Assembly (NCBI GenBank): GCA_036555725.1
Contig: DATBKU010000068.1
Location: 1 to 64,000, forward strand
Length of the DNA: 64,000 bases
Direction of reading: 5' to 3'
Source of the DNA: CALAED01 sp036555725
GTDB lineage: Bacteria; Actinomycetota; Actinomycetes; Streptosporangiales; Streptosporangiaceae
A program made the translations under genes and the position numbers. Positions 17,522 through 26,708 of this stretch are shown in pieces (the stretch's first letter is position 1; each line of letters opens with the position of its first letter). The notes under the pieces are model-generated. The model was not told the origin of the DNA. It saw only the letters and a list, made by a program, of their open reading frames with translations, and did no database searches.

Positions 17522-18583
17522 TCAGTCGCCCTTCGCGGGCGGGCAGACGGGCGGCTTCGGCTTTGGTTTCGGCTGAGTAGGCGCCGGGTCGGCGGCCCCC
17601 GAGCTCAGGTTGTGCGCCTTCATGATGCGCTGCAGGTCGGGCCTGCCGTTGGTGCCGTCCGCGTCCTTGAGCGTCGGGCAGGCCCATTGGTCCTGGTGAC
17701 CCCACGAGTAGCTGATATCCAGCACCGGGTGGGGCGCGAACGTCTTCCAGCGGGCCAGCAGCTGGCGTAGCTGGGACTCCGACGGCAGCCGGTTCACCGC
17801 CCTGCCCTGAGAGCATTCCTCGCCGAACGTCTGGAACACCGGAACGATCGCGTTCCGCGGAAATCCGCCGGCCATGGCGCCGTTAAGGTAACGATCAACG
17901 ACCCTCATATCGCAGTGGCTCTCGCAGGGATATGGATCAAGGCCAATAAGATCGACATGGCTATTGGCCGGGCGCAGCGGGCGGTATTCGTAATCGGTGG
18001 CCGAAACGAAAGCATGCTGCCCGGAGGCGTGCGCATGAATGTAGTCGGCCCGCCGCCGGATCTCGTTGACGACGCCCGGACACTGCGCGGGGTCGGGCTC
18101 GTCCGACAGATACCACCCGAACACCCTGGGGTTGCCGGCCAGGCGGCGTACGGCGGCGGTGAACTCACCGTACGAAAGCTCGAAGTCGTCGCAGGTGGTG
18201 TTGCCGACCCACAGCATGCCCTGGCCGCCGGACGGCAAGGCCGCCAGCTCGCCGGCATCGGGGCCGATATCGAACACGTTGTAGCCGAGCGAGGTCAGCT
18301 TGGGCCAGTCGGCGCTCGAGGTGTTCAGCGCGAGGTGCTTGGTCTTGCTCGCCGCGCCGGTGGCGTTGAACCGCGCGGTGACACCGGCCACCGCGCCCGC
18401 CTGGTCGGGTGCCCGATCGGCCGCCGCCGGCGCCTTTCCGGCGGGTGCCCGGTCGGCCGCCGCGGCAAGATTATCGGGGGGATCGGCCTTGCCGGAGATT
18501 GGTTTTACCGTGCCGCGCCCGAGGAGAAATCCAGTGGCCCCGATCGCCAGCATGATGATCCAGACGAAGATGTGCTTCTTCAT
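17522..18583 (-). CDS. Secreted or membrane-anchored glycoside-hydrolase-like protein (paralogue B)
   Basis: 353 residues; paralogue of the gene at 12671. It opens with MKKHIFVWIIMLAIGATGFLLG, an uncleaved anchor or signal peptide, followed by an Ala/Asp-rich linker of about 60 residues absent from paralogue A. The core repeats the same blocks: MLWVGNTTC, VFGWYLSDEPDP, VDLIGLDPYPC, VPVFQTFGEEC and ISYSWGHQ. The C-terminus ends in a Pro/Lys tail (PTQPKPKPKPP) that could bind the cell wall or act as a spacer. ATG 18583 has GGAGAGGAA upstream. A sugar-hydrolase role outside the membrane is inferred from the barrel-like motifs and from the other copy lying in the polysaccharide operon. Confidence 0.7.
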   Translation of the reverse strand: MKKHIFVWIIMLAIGATGFLLGRGTVKPISGKADPPDNLAAAADRAPAGKAPAAADRAPDQAGAVAGVTARFNATGAASKTKHLALNTSSADWPKLTSLGYNVFDIGPDAGELAALPSGGQGMLWVGNTTCDDFELSYGEFTAAVRRLAGNPRVFGWYLSDEPDPAQCPGVVNEIRRRADYIHAHASGQHAFVSATDYEYRPLRPANSHVDLIGLDPYPCESHCDMRVVDRYLNGAMAGGFPRNAIVPVFQTFGEECSQGRAVNRLPSESQLRQLLARWKTFAPHPVLDISYSWGHQDQWACPTLKDADGTNGRPDLQRIMKAHNLSSGAADPAPTQPKPKPKPPVCPPAKGD

Positions 18584-18810
18584 CGGTTCCTCTCCCACAA
18601 AGGGATCATGAACGACCTACGCTTGATCCCGACCATAGGGGATTTCGGTAGATCACGAAAGCGTAACGAAGCAATAGTCACCTGTCCCGCGTTTAACATC
18701 ATTCCCCCACCGGGCCAATCCGGTGCCCGGCCGCCTACTCTCCGGGGAGTACATCGGGTCGATCCCACGGCATGATTGCAGGCAGGCCCCCGTGTCCTAG
18801 GGTGCGATCT

Positions 18811-20082
18811 GTGACCATGCCAGCCATCCGGCCGACCTACAGCGAACCGACTCCACGCTGGCCACGCCCGAGCGAGTGGCCGGTGTGGGTGGTGCCGCTT
18901 GTTGTGGGCCTGTTCGGCCTGGTCGCGTCGACCGGAGCCAACTGGCGGGCCGTCCACAACCACGGCAACGTGACCACCGAGCTGGATGCCTTCGGCTACC
19001 TGCTGCTCGTCAGCGCGCCGACCGCGCTGCTCTTCCGGCGCCGCCACCCAGTCCCCACGCTCATCGTCGTCAGCGTCGTCACGCTGCTCTTCCTCCTCCG
19101 CGGCTACACGCTGGGGCCGGTGTTCCTGTCCCTGGCGGTCGCCATCATCGCGGCGATCACGTCGGGGCATCGCCTCGCGACCTGGCTGACGGCGGCCGCG
19201 CACTATGTCGCCTTCTTCGGCTGCACGGCGCTGGCGCATGCCCTGGACCTAAAGGTCTTCCCGTCCTGGCCGCTCACCTTGACCCTGGCGGCGACGTCCT
19301 TGGCGTGGGTCCTGGTCCTGCTCATCGGCGCGGAGTTCATCCGGATCAGCAGCGAGCGGGCGGCGGAGGCCCGGCACTCGCGGGCCGAGGAGCAACGCCG
19401 GCAGGCCAGCGAGGAGCGGCTCCGCATCGCGCGCGAACTGCACGACGTGCTCGCCCACAACATCTCGATGATCAACGTGCAGGCGGGGGTGGCGCTGCAC
19501 CTCATGGACGAACGCCCGGAGCAGGCCCGTACGGCGCTCGCCGCGATCAAGGAGGCGAGCCGAGAGGCGATCACCGAGATGCGGTCGGTGATCGGCGTGC
19601 TCCGCCAGAGCGACGAGTCCGCCCCGCGCGCCCCGACGGCCGGACTGGACCGGCTCGACGACCTCGTCTCGCGGGCGCGTTCCGCCGGGCTGCGGGTGAC
19701 CGCCTCGATCGAGGGGACGCGCGCGCCGCTTCCCGGTGGCGTCGACCTCGCGGCGTTCCGGATCATCCAGGAGGCGCTGACCAACGTGACCCGGCACGCA
19801 CGGCCCTCCACCGACGGCGCCGACCCCAAATCCGAGCGGGGCTCGGTAAGCGCCGCGATCACGGTCGCATACGGCGCGCACGACGTCGTCGTGCAGGTCG
19901 ACGACAACGGCCGTACCGGCGCGCTGCTCGAGGAACATTCGGGCGGGAGCGGCATTCCCGGTATGCGGGAGCGGGCGAGCGCGCTCGGCGGCGAGTTCAC
20001 CGCCGGGCCGAAGGCGGGCGGCGGCTTCCGGGTCTGGGCCAGACTGCCCATCAACGGCGACGGTGCGGAGGACGAAGCATGA
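18811..20082 (+). CDS. Membrane histidine kinase (HisKA_3 type)
   Basis: About 423 residues. Five or so hydrophobic segments occupy residues 25-180 (e.g. VWVVPLVVGLFGLVAS). The HisKA_3 phosphoacceptor is in RIARELHDVLAHNISMINV; the ATPase domain shows FRIIQEALTNVTRHA (N box), VVQVDDNGRTG and GIPGMRERASALGG. This is the actinobacterial NarX-like class that pairs with LuxR regulators. GTG 18811 follows AGGG by 8 nt; ATG 18817 and an ATG at 18772 are in frame. The stop overlaps the next gene's start (ATGA), so both are translated together. No extracytoplasmic sensor domain is evident, suggesting membrane-derived signals. Confidence 0.92.
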   Translation: MTMPAIRPTYSEPTPRWPRPSEWPVWVVPLVVGLFGLVASTGANWRAVHNHGNVTTELDAFGYLLLVSAPTALLFRRRHPVPTLIVVSVVTLLFLLRGYTLGPVFLSLAVAIIAAITSGHRLATWLTAAAHYVAFFGCTALAHALDLKVFPSWPLTLTLAATSLAWVLVLLIGAEFIRISSERAAEARHSRAEEQRRQASEERLRIARELHDVLAHNISMINVQAGVALHLMDERPEQARTALAAIKEASREAITEMRSVIGVLRQSDESAPRAPTAGLDRLDDLVSRARSAGLRVTASIEGTRAPLPGGVDLAAFRIIQEALTNVTRHARPSTDGADPKSERGSVSAAITVAYGAHDVVVQVDDNGRTGALLEEHSGGSGIPGMRERASALGGEFTAGPKAGGGFRVWARLPINGDGAEDEA

Positions 20083-20744
20083 TCAAGGTGCTGCTGGCCG
20101 ACGATCAGGTACTGGTGCGAGCCGGGTTCCGGGCGCTGCTCGACGCCCAGACCGACATCGAGGTGGTCGGCGAGGCGAGCGACGGCGCCGCGGCCGTACG
20201 CGAGACGAAGCGGCTGCGGCCCGACGTCATCCTCATGGACATCCGCATGCCGGAGCTCGACGGGCTGGCCGCCACCAGGCAGATCGCCGCCGATCCGCGG
20301 CTCGAGAGCACCCGCATCGTCATCCTCAGCACGTTCGACATGGACGAGTACGTGTTCGAGGCGCTGCGCGGCGGGGCCAGCGGCTTCCTGGTCAAGCACA
20401 CCGAGCCGGTCGAGTTGATCCACGCCGTACGGGTTGTCGCGGGCGGCGAGGGGCTGCTCTCCCCCAGCGTCACGCGCCGGCTGATCGCCGAGTTCGCCAC
20501 CCGGGCGAAGGACCCCGGGCCGGCGCCCCGGCTCAACGCGCTCACCGACCGGGAGCGCGAGGTGATGGCGCTGGTCGGCGCCGGGCTCACCAACGAGGAG
20601 ATCGCGGAGCGGCTCGTCGTCAGCCCGGCGACGGCCAAGACCCACGTCAGCCGGACGATGGTCAAGCTGGGCGCGCGTGATCGGGCGCAGCTCGTCGTGT
20701 TCGCGTACGAGTCGGGCCTCGTGAAGCCGGGCTGGCTCGACTGA
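20079..20744 (+). CDS. LuxR-family response regulator
   Basis: 221 residues. Receiver with VLLADDQVLVRAGF, VILMDIRMPELDG (phosphoacceptor Asp), IVILSTFDMDEYVFEAL and FLVKH; helix-turn-helix with LTDREREVMALVGAGLTNEEI and SPATAKTHVSRTMVKL. It is the cognate regulator of the membrane kinase it overlaps by four bases. The sequence is of the common DesR/NarL-like actinobacterial type; no DNA target is visible in the window. Confidence 0.95.
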   Translation: MIKVLLADDQVLVRAGFRALLDAQTDIEVVGEASDGAAAVRETKRLRPDVILMDIRMPELDGLAATRQIAADPRLESTRIVILSTFDMDEYVFEALRGGASGFLVKHTEPVELIHAVRVVAGGEGLLSPSVTRRLIAEFATRAKDPGPAPRLNALTDREREVMALVGAGLTNEEIAERLVVSPATAKTHVSRTMVKLGARDRAQLVVFAYESGLVKPGWLD

Positions 20745-20930
20745 GCCCCGCGCCCACCGTCGGATGGACAAAAGGGAAATCCCTTCCCAGGTCCCCCCAA
20801 TAGGTGAGAATCGACCTGGCCACAGACGGATACCGAGCGGTTTCTTTCTTGACATCTCGTAATCAACTGGGCTCGTCCTGTCACGATGTCTGTTAGGGGA
20901 CGGAGAGCCATAGCGGATCAGGGGGTGGTC

Positions 20931-22667
20931 GTGCGCCCGATGGCATTGGTGCGTTCGCGCTTCCCAGCGAGCCCGGCGTCGGCATCCGACGCCCGGCGGT
21001 TCGTACGCGACGCGCTAACGGGGTGGGGGGCGACTGAGGCGATCGATGACGCGGTCCTGCTGACCAGCGAACTCGTCACCAACGCGGTAATCCACGCCGA
21101 AACGGCGGTGGAGGTGATCTGCCAGCTGGTCGACACCGCCGTCCAAGTCGAGGTGGTGGACCGGGCGCCGTCCCGGACGCTGCCCGACGCCGACCAGACG
21201 ATGGTCGGTGACGCCGTCCGCACCGACGGGCGCGGGCTGTTGCTGCCGTCGCGGCTGGCGGGCACGTGGGGGGTTACCTACACCGCCGAGAGCAAGACGG
21301 TGTGGTTCCGGCTCGAGATGAACCGGCCGGCCGGCCACGGATCCCGCGAGCCGCTCGCGGCCGGGCGGGCGCCGCCCGAGCAGGGCACCGCCCTGGCCGG
21401 GCGCGCGCAACCGGTCGATGTGGAACGTTCGCACCGCGGCTGGCTCGGCTTCCTGGCCGAGGCCAGCGACCTGCTCGCGGGCACCCTCGACGAGGACATG
21501 CTGGTCGCGCTGTCCGCACAGCTCGTCGTGCCGCGGCTGGCCCGCTGGTGCGCGTTCCGGCTGTCGGACTGGGGCGAGAGGCCGCTCGGCGAAGCGGACG
21601 CGTGGCGCCTGGCCCACGTCTGGCACGCCGACGAGCGGCGGCTGGGCGGGCTGCGGCGGCTGCTGGACCGGCCCGGCGTCCTCGCCGGCGAAGTGGCGGG
21701 CATCCAGCCCTGGCCGGCGCCGGCCCCACGGGACGTCAGCGGCGCCGAGTTCACCGTGGTCGACGACACCCGGAGCGTCATCACCGTGCCGCTGGTGGCG
21801 CGCGGCCGCAGGCTCGGCACGCTCATGCTCGGCCGCGCCGAGGAGGCCGGAAACGTCATCGACGTGATGTGGCTCGTCGAGGACATCGGCCGCCGGATCG
21901 CGCTCTGCCTCGACAACGCGCGCATGTACTCGCGGCAGCGGGCGGTCAGTCAGGCCCTGCAGCAGGGGCTGCTGCCGCCGGACACACCGACGATCCCCGG
22001 CGTCGAGCACAGCGTGGTGTACGAACCGGCGGGCGAGGGGCACGATGTCGGCGGTGACTTCTACGACATCTTCGCGGTCGGGTCGGGGCGCTGGCGGTTC
22101 GCGCTGGGCGACGTGTGCGGTACCGGGCCGGAGGCCGCCGCGGTGACCGGCTTGGCGCGCAACACGCTGCGCCTGCTGGCCCGCGAGGATTACGGCGTGG
22201 CCGCCGTGCTCGACCGGCTCAACCACGCCCTGTTCGACGAGGGCGCACGCACTCGGCTCATCACCGTGCTGTACGGCGAGCTGGAGCCGCGGCCGGGCGG
22301 CGGTGCCACGCTCACCATCGCGTCCGCCGGGCACCCGCTGCCGCTGCTGCTGTCGGCCGCGGACGGCCTGGTCAGCGCGGCGGCGACGCCCCAGCTGTTG
22401 CTCGGCGCCGTGCCGGACGTCGTCTACTACGAGGAGAAGGTCACCCTCGAGGGCGGCGACGTCCTGGTGTGCGTCACCGACGGGGTGACCGAACGACGGC
22501 TCGACGGCCGGCTGCTCGACGACAACGACGGCCTGGCCGGCATGCTGACCGGCTGCCGCGGGCTGACCGCGGGCGCGATCGCCGCACGGCTGCGGCGGGC
22601 CGTCAAGGAGTTCGCGCCCACGCCGTCCGCCGACGACATCGCCATGCTTGTCATGCGGGCGTTCTGA
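20931..22667 (+). CDS. RsbW-like ATPase / GAF / SpoIIE-type phosphatase fusion
   Basis: About 578 residues with three modules. Residues 10-125: HATPase of the anti-sigma kinase type (AVLLTSELVTNAVIHAET and DGRGLLLPSRLAGTWGV). Residues 160-330: GAF-like sensor region. Residues 340-570: PPM/SpoIIE phosphatase (GHDVGGDFYDIFAVGSGRW, ALGDVCGTGPEAA, LVCVTDGVTE and SADDIAMLVM supply the metal aspartates). Such proteins switch anti-sigma-antagonist partners. I chose GTG 20931 with AGGGGG six bases upstream; ATG 20886 and GTG 20925 are alternatives. It is convergent with the Ser/Thr kinase at 22680, 12 bp away. No partner STAS-domain gene is in the window. Confidence 0.85.
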   Translation: MRPMALVRSRFPASPASASDARRFVRDALTGWGATEAIDDAVLLTSELVTNAVIHAETAVEVICQLVDTAVQVEVVDRAPSRTLPDADQTMVGDAVRTDGRGLLLPSRLAGTWGVTYTAESKTVWFRLEMNRPAGHGSREPLAAGRAPPEQGTALAGRAQPVDVERSHRGWLGFLAEASDLLAGTLDEDMLVALSAQLVVPRLARWCAFRLSDWGERPLGEADAWRLAHVWHADERRLGGLRRLLDRPGVLAGEVAGIQPWPAPAPRDVSGAEFTVVDDTRSVITVPLVARGRRLGTLMLGRAEEAGNVIDVMWLVEDIGRRIALCLDNARMYSRQRAVSQALQQGLLPPDTPTIPGVEHSVVYEPAGEGHDVGGDFYDIFAVGSGRWRFALGDVCGTGPEAAAVTGLARNTLRLLAREDYGVAAVLDRLNHALFDEGARTRLITVLYGELEPRPGGGATLTIASAGHPLPLLLSAADGLVSAAATPQLLLGAVPDVVYYEEKVTLEGGDVLVCVTDGVTERRLDGRLLDDNDGLAGMLTGCRGLTAGAIAARLRRAVKEFAPTPSADDIAMLVMRAF

Positions 22668-22679
22668 CGCGGTGACTGC

Positions 22680-24539
22680 TTAGTTGGCCGCCGCGAAGGT
22701 GCGGTAGACCACGTCGAGGTGGTTCGCCGACGACAACCACACGCTGTCCGGCGTACGGAAGTAGATCGCGAACGACTTGCCGTCGAGCCGGACGAACCGG
22801 TCCTGCGCGTGGATCTTCGCCTTGTTCGCGGCGGTGAACGTGAACTCCCAGTCCGTCGCCGGCCGGCCCCGGTACGTCGTGTCCGCGACGCGCTTCTGGC
22901 TGTAGTCGCCGAAGGCGTCAGGGCGCCGTTTCGCGTCGGCCTCGGCCCGGTACGCCTGCTGGTTCGACGAGCCGGACCACGCGGTCGTGTCCACCTGGAT
23001 GAAGCTGTTCTTGTCGGGAGCCGTCCAGAACGTGCTGTTGTTGACCTGGCTGCGCGTCCAGCCGTTGGGGACCGCCAGCGCGAATCCGGCGCCGGTGACG
23101 CCCTTGTACCCGGCCGGCGGTGGCTCCGCCGACTGGGACTGGCCGCCCGATCCGCCGCCGCCCGAGTTGCCGGAGTTCATCAGCTTCGGCCACAGCAGCA
23201 CCCCTGCGACGATGAGGGCGACCCCCACCACGAACACGATGCCGCCGAGCACGTACCGCCTGCCTCGCCGCTCGCCCCCGCTGTCACCATCGCGGGCGGC
23301 GTCGTCGTCGTCGAGGTCGTACGCCCCCTGCGTGGCGCCGTCGAGCGGATGCGCCACCCAGGTCTGGTCCAGGCCATGCGCCGGGGCGTCGAACTGCGCG
23401 CCTCCCGGACCGTACGGTCCCTGCCCGTGCGGGTGCTGCGGCTGCCCCGGCCCGTACGGCGACTGCCGGTAGGGATCCTGTTCGTACGCGGTCTGCCCGA
23501 AGTCGCGCTCCAGCAGGGTCGCGGCGTCGGGCGCGGGCGGGTCGTTGACGGTGTCGGCGGACCCCGGGTCGAACGGCATCGCGCCGCGCCCTCGCAGCGG
23601 GTCGTCGAGCTGGGTCTCCTCGGCCTGGCTCGCGTACGGATTGGCGCCGTACCGAAGAACGGAGGGGTGCTCGGAGCGGGCGCCGTCGGAGGGGGGCGGG
23701 TGGTGGCTGGGGTCGGAGTAGGCCACGTCGCGCAGCATCGGCATCGCGGCGCCCGCCGGCATGCGGCGGGCCGGGTCGCGGATCAGCAGGCCCTCGATGA
23801 CGGGGCCGAGCCGTCCGGCGCGGCGCGGCGGCGGCGGGTCCTCGGTCAGCGTCGCGGCCAGTGCGGCCATCGGATCGCCGCGTTCGTACGGCGACCGGCC
23901 CTCGACCGCGGTGTACAGCGTCGCGCCGAGCGCCCAGAGGTCGGATTCGGGGATGGCCTTGTCGCCCTGCGCGCGTTCTGGGGCGATGTACGCGGGTGAC
24001 CCCATGACCAGGCCGGTCTGGGTCAGGGTCACCTCGCCCGGCATCTGGGCGATGCCGAAGTCGGTCAGCACCGCGCGGCCGTCGTCGGTGATCATGACGT
24101 TGCTCGGTTTGACGTCGCGGTGCAGGATGCCGGCCGCGTGCGCGTGGCCCAGCGCCTCGAGCAGCTGCTGTCCGATCTCGGCCACCTGAGCGGGCGGCAG
24201 TGGGCCGTCCTGGTCGATGATCTCCTGGAGGGGGCGGGCCCGGACGAACTCCATGATGATCCACGGGCGGCCGTCCTCCTGGACGACGTCGTGGATGGTC
24301 ACCACGCCCGGGTGGTTCAGCCGCGCCGACGCCCGGGCCTCGCGGTAGGTGCGCTCGTACAGGATGTTCCGTTCGTTCGCCTCGAGCCCAGGGGGGAGCA
24401 GCACCTCCTTGACGGCGACGTCGCGGTCGAGCACCTCGTCATGAGCGCGCCAGACCGTGCCCATGCCGCCGCGGCCAACCACTGTCGTGAGGCGATAGCG
24501 GTTGCCGATGAGGCGACCTCGACCTTGTCCCTGACCCAT
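22680..24539 (-). CDS. Membrane Ser/Thr protein kinase (first of tandem pair)
   Basis: 619 residues. N-terminal Hanks-type kinase: VVGRGGMGTVW (P-loop), VAVKEV (Lys), LHRDVKPSNVMI (catalytic loop), LTDFGIA, then SPAYIAPERA. A Pro/Gln/Tyr-rich linker follows to about residue 430, then a membrane helix (LGGIVFVVGVALIVAGVLLW). The 150-residue outer domain (FALAVPNGWTRSQV, later ATDWEFTFTA) lacks PASTA repeats and matches that of the kinase at 24745. It probably senses an extracellular cue and phosphorylates cytosolic targets. The ATG is preceded by a weak ribosome-binding site. The neighbouring SpoIIE phosphatase need not be its counterpart. Confidence 0.92.
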   Translation of the reverse strand: MGQGQGRGRLIGNRYRLTTVVGRGGMGTVWRAHDEVLDRDVAVKEVLLPPGLEANERNILYERTYREARASARLNHPGVVTIHDVVQEDGRPWIIMEFVRARPLQEIIDQDGPLPPAQVAEIGQQLLEALGHAHAAGILHRDVKPSNVMITDDGRAVLTDFGIAQMPGEVTLTQTGLVMGSPAYIAPERAQGDKAIPESDLWALGATLYTAVEGRSPYERGDPMAALAATLTEDPPPPRRAGRLGPVIEGLLIRDPARRMPAGAAMPMLRDVAYSDPSHHPPPSDGARSEHPSVLRYGANPYASQAEETQLDDPLRGRGAMPFDPGSADTVNDPPAPDAATLLERDFGQTAYEQDPYRQSPYGPGQPQHPHGQGPYGPGGAQFDAPAHGLDQTWVAHPLDGATQGAYDLDDDDAARDGDSGGERRGRRYVLGGIVFVVGVALIVAGVLLWPKLMNSGNSGGGGSGGQSQSAEPPPAGYKGVTGAGFALAVPNGWTRSQVNNSTFWTAPDKNSFIQVDTTAWSGSSNQQAYRAEADAKRRPDAFGDYSQKRVADTTYRGRPATDWEFTFTAANKAKIHAQDRFVRLDGKSFAIYFRTPDSVWLSSANHLDVVYRTFAAAN

Positions 24540-24744
24540 AATCCCGATGGTCTCCGAAGCTTGTGACCCTGCCTAGGGCCTGTCTCCTGGCCCTCGCCGG
24601 CCCCTGGGGGCCCCTACCGCAGGTAGGACGTCACGTGGCGGCCGAAGGTTCAACAGACGCCGTACGGCTCGCGCCACGCCGCCCCCGCCACGCCATCGTG
24701 TCGCGACCCGAAGAACTCTATCGACCTTGGCGCGCCGGTACGGC

Positions 24745-26634
24745 TCAAGAGCCGGCGGGCTGGAAGGACGTGAAGACCGGCCGCAGTTTGGCGATCGTCG
24801 CCGACCAGTCGCTGTCGGGCGCCGAGATGAGGATCGCGTAGCCGTGCCCGTGCGTCACGAACCCGCGGTTCAGCACGTGCTTCTTGCCGGATCCGCTGCC
24901 CCAGGTGAACTCCCAGTCGGCGGACTTGCTGCCGTCGCCCGTGTCGGCGACCGGCTGCTGGTCGCCGGTCGGTTCGAGCCGGAGGCGATGGTAGTTGGAG
25001 AACCTGCCGGGGGCGGATTTGTCCGAGCGCTGCCAGTCGGCCAGCGCGCTGGCGTTGGGCTGATCGGTCTGGTCGATCTGGATGTAGCTGCGCCGGTCGG
25101 GCGCGTAGAAGAAGACGCTGGTCGATTTGTGTTCCGGGCCGCTCCAGCCGGTGGGCACCGCGATGGCGAAACCGGTCGGGTCCTTGTGCAGCCGGAACCC
25201 GGCCGGGATGCCGGACGGCGTGGACCGCGCCGTGGTCGGGCTCGCCGGTGTCGACGCGGACTGGTGCGACCTCGCGGAGCCGGACGACTTGTTGTTGTCG
25301 TCGTCGCGGCTGATCCAGGCCCAGATGCCGAGGACCAGCAGGGCCGTCACCGCGATCGCCGCGATGACCAGCGCGGTGCGGACGGCCCCCGACCGGCGGA
25401 CCGGGTCGTTCGGCGACGTCTCGGGCTGCCGCGTACCGGCACCTGTGGTGGCCGCGGCATTGCCGCCGGGTTGCAGGCCCAGCCCGGCCAGTCCCCGGTC
25501 GTCGTCGGCCGTGTCATCGCCCGGCGCCGACGTCTCCGCCGCGGCGGGCCGGACCGCCGGCTCGGCGGTGGTCGGCTCGGGATCAGCGGCCGGAGCCGAC
25601 GCGGCCGGGGCGGGCGTGGGCTGAACCGACGTTGGCTGAGCATCCGCGGACGGGGCCGACGATGGCCGGGCTTCGGTTACCGGAGTGGACGTGGGCGGGT
25701 CGATCACCTCTTCGCCGGGGCCTCCGTCAGACACCGCCGTCATCGGCAACGTCTGCCGGCGCGCCGGCGGCTCGCCCCGTACGACCTGGTCGAGCAGGTC
25801 CGCGGCCTCGAGCGCGGACATCCGCTCGTCGGGATCCTTGCGGAGCAGCCCATCGATGACCGGGCGCAGCGCGCCGGCGTGTGCGGACGGCTCCGGGTCT
25901 TCGGAGATGACGGCCACCAGCGAGGCCATCGGCTCGGACCGTTCGTACGGCGACGTGCCGCCCTCGACCATGGCGTACAGCGTGATGCCCAGTGACCAAA
26001 GGTCGGAGGCGGGCCCCGCCCGGCGGCCGCGGGCGCGCTCCGGCGCGATGTAGGCGGGCGACCCCATCACCAGGCCCGTCTGGGTGAGCGTGACGTCACC
26101 CGCCGAGGTGGCGATGCCGAAGTCGGTGAGCACCACACGGTCGCCCGACGCGACGAGCACGTTGCTCGGCTTCACGTCGCGATGCAGGACGCCCGCCTCG
26201 TGCGCGGTGTGCAGCGCGCCCAGCATCTGCCGGGCGATCTCGGCGGCCCGCCGCGGCGGCAGCCGGCCCGCGTCCTTGATCACTTTGTCGAGCGAACGGG
26301 CCCGGATCAGCTCCATGATGATCCACGGGCGGTCGTCCTCCTCGACGACGTCGAACACCGTGACCACGCTCGGGTGGCCGAGCCGGGCCGCCGTCCTGGC
26401 CTCCCGGAACGTCCGCTTGTGGTGGATCTCCCGCTCTTCCTGGCTCAGGCCGTACGGGAGAATGACCTCCTTCACCGCCACGTCGCGGCCGAGGATCTCG
26501 TCATGGGCATGCCACACCGTGCCCATGCCACCGTGCCCCACCTCGGTCAGCAGGCGGTAGCGTTGCGCCAGCAGCCGGCCGCCTTCGCTCTCGGGCGGCT
26601 GCGCGGAGCCCCCACCAGTCGAGACGTTCGGCAT
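24745..26634 (-). CDS. Membrane Ser/Thr protein kinase (second of tandem pair)
   Basis: 629 residues with the architecture of its downstream neighbour. Kinase motifs: VGHGGMGTVW, VAVKEVIL, VLHRDVKPSNVLV, LTDFGIA and SPAYIAPERARG. A long Ala/Pro/Thr linker (about residues 290-460) leads to a membrane helix (TALVIAAIAVTALLVLGIW) and an outer domain beginning FAIAVPTGWSGPEH and ending in a DWEFTWGSGSG region. The duplicated outer domain suggests a sensory role for a related signal. ATG 26634 has AAGG about 8 nt upstream; longer frames to 26898 run into the nitrilase-like gene and were rejected. A 205-bp gap separates it from the other kinase, so each may have its own promoter. Confidence 0.92.
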   Translation of the reverse strand: MPNVSTGGGSAQPPESEGGRLLAQRYRLLTEVGHGGMGTVWHAHDEILGRDVAVKEVILPYGLSQEEREIHHKRTFREARTAARLGHPSVVTVFDVVEEDDRPWIIMELIRARSLDKVIKDAGRLPPRRAAEIARQMLGALHTAHEAGVLHRDVKPSNVLVASGDRVVLTDFGIATSAGDVTLTQTGLVMGSPAYIAPERARGRRAGPASDLWSLGITLYAMVEGGTSPYERSEPMASLVAVISEDPEPSAHAGALRPVIDGLLRKDPDERMSALEAADLLDQVVRGEPPARRQTLPMTAVSDGGPGEEVIDPPTSTPVTEARPSSAPSADAQPTSVQPTPAPAASAPAADPEPTTAEPAVRPAAAETSAPGDDTADDDRGLAGLGLQPGGNAAATTGAGTRQPETSPNDPVRRSGAVRTALVIAAIAVTALLVLGIWAWISRDDDNNKSSGSARSHQSASTPASPTTARSTPSGIPAGFRLHKDPTGFAIAVPTGWSGPEHKSTSVFFYAPDRRSYIQIDQTDQPNASALADWQRSDKSAPGRFSNYHRLRLEPTGDQQPVADTGDGSKSADWEFTWGSGSGKKHVLNRGFVTHGHGYAILISAPDSDWSATIAKLRPVFTSFQPAGS

Positions 26635-26708
26635 ATACGCGACCTTACCGGCGATGGACTGCGCCCGTTGACGTCGACCCCGGCCGCGCGCCGCCGTCGA
26701 CCTGCTGG

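Noticed and set aside
21015..22334. Minus-strand frame opposite the SpoIIE-type phosphatase
   Set aside because: Arg/His-rich shadow; phosphatase and ATPase motifs are on the plus strand.
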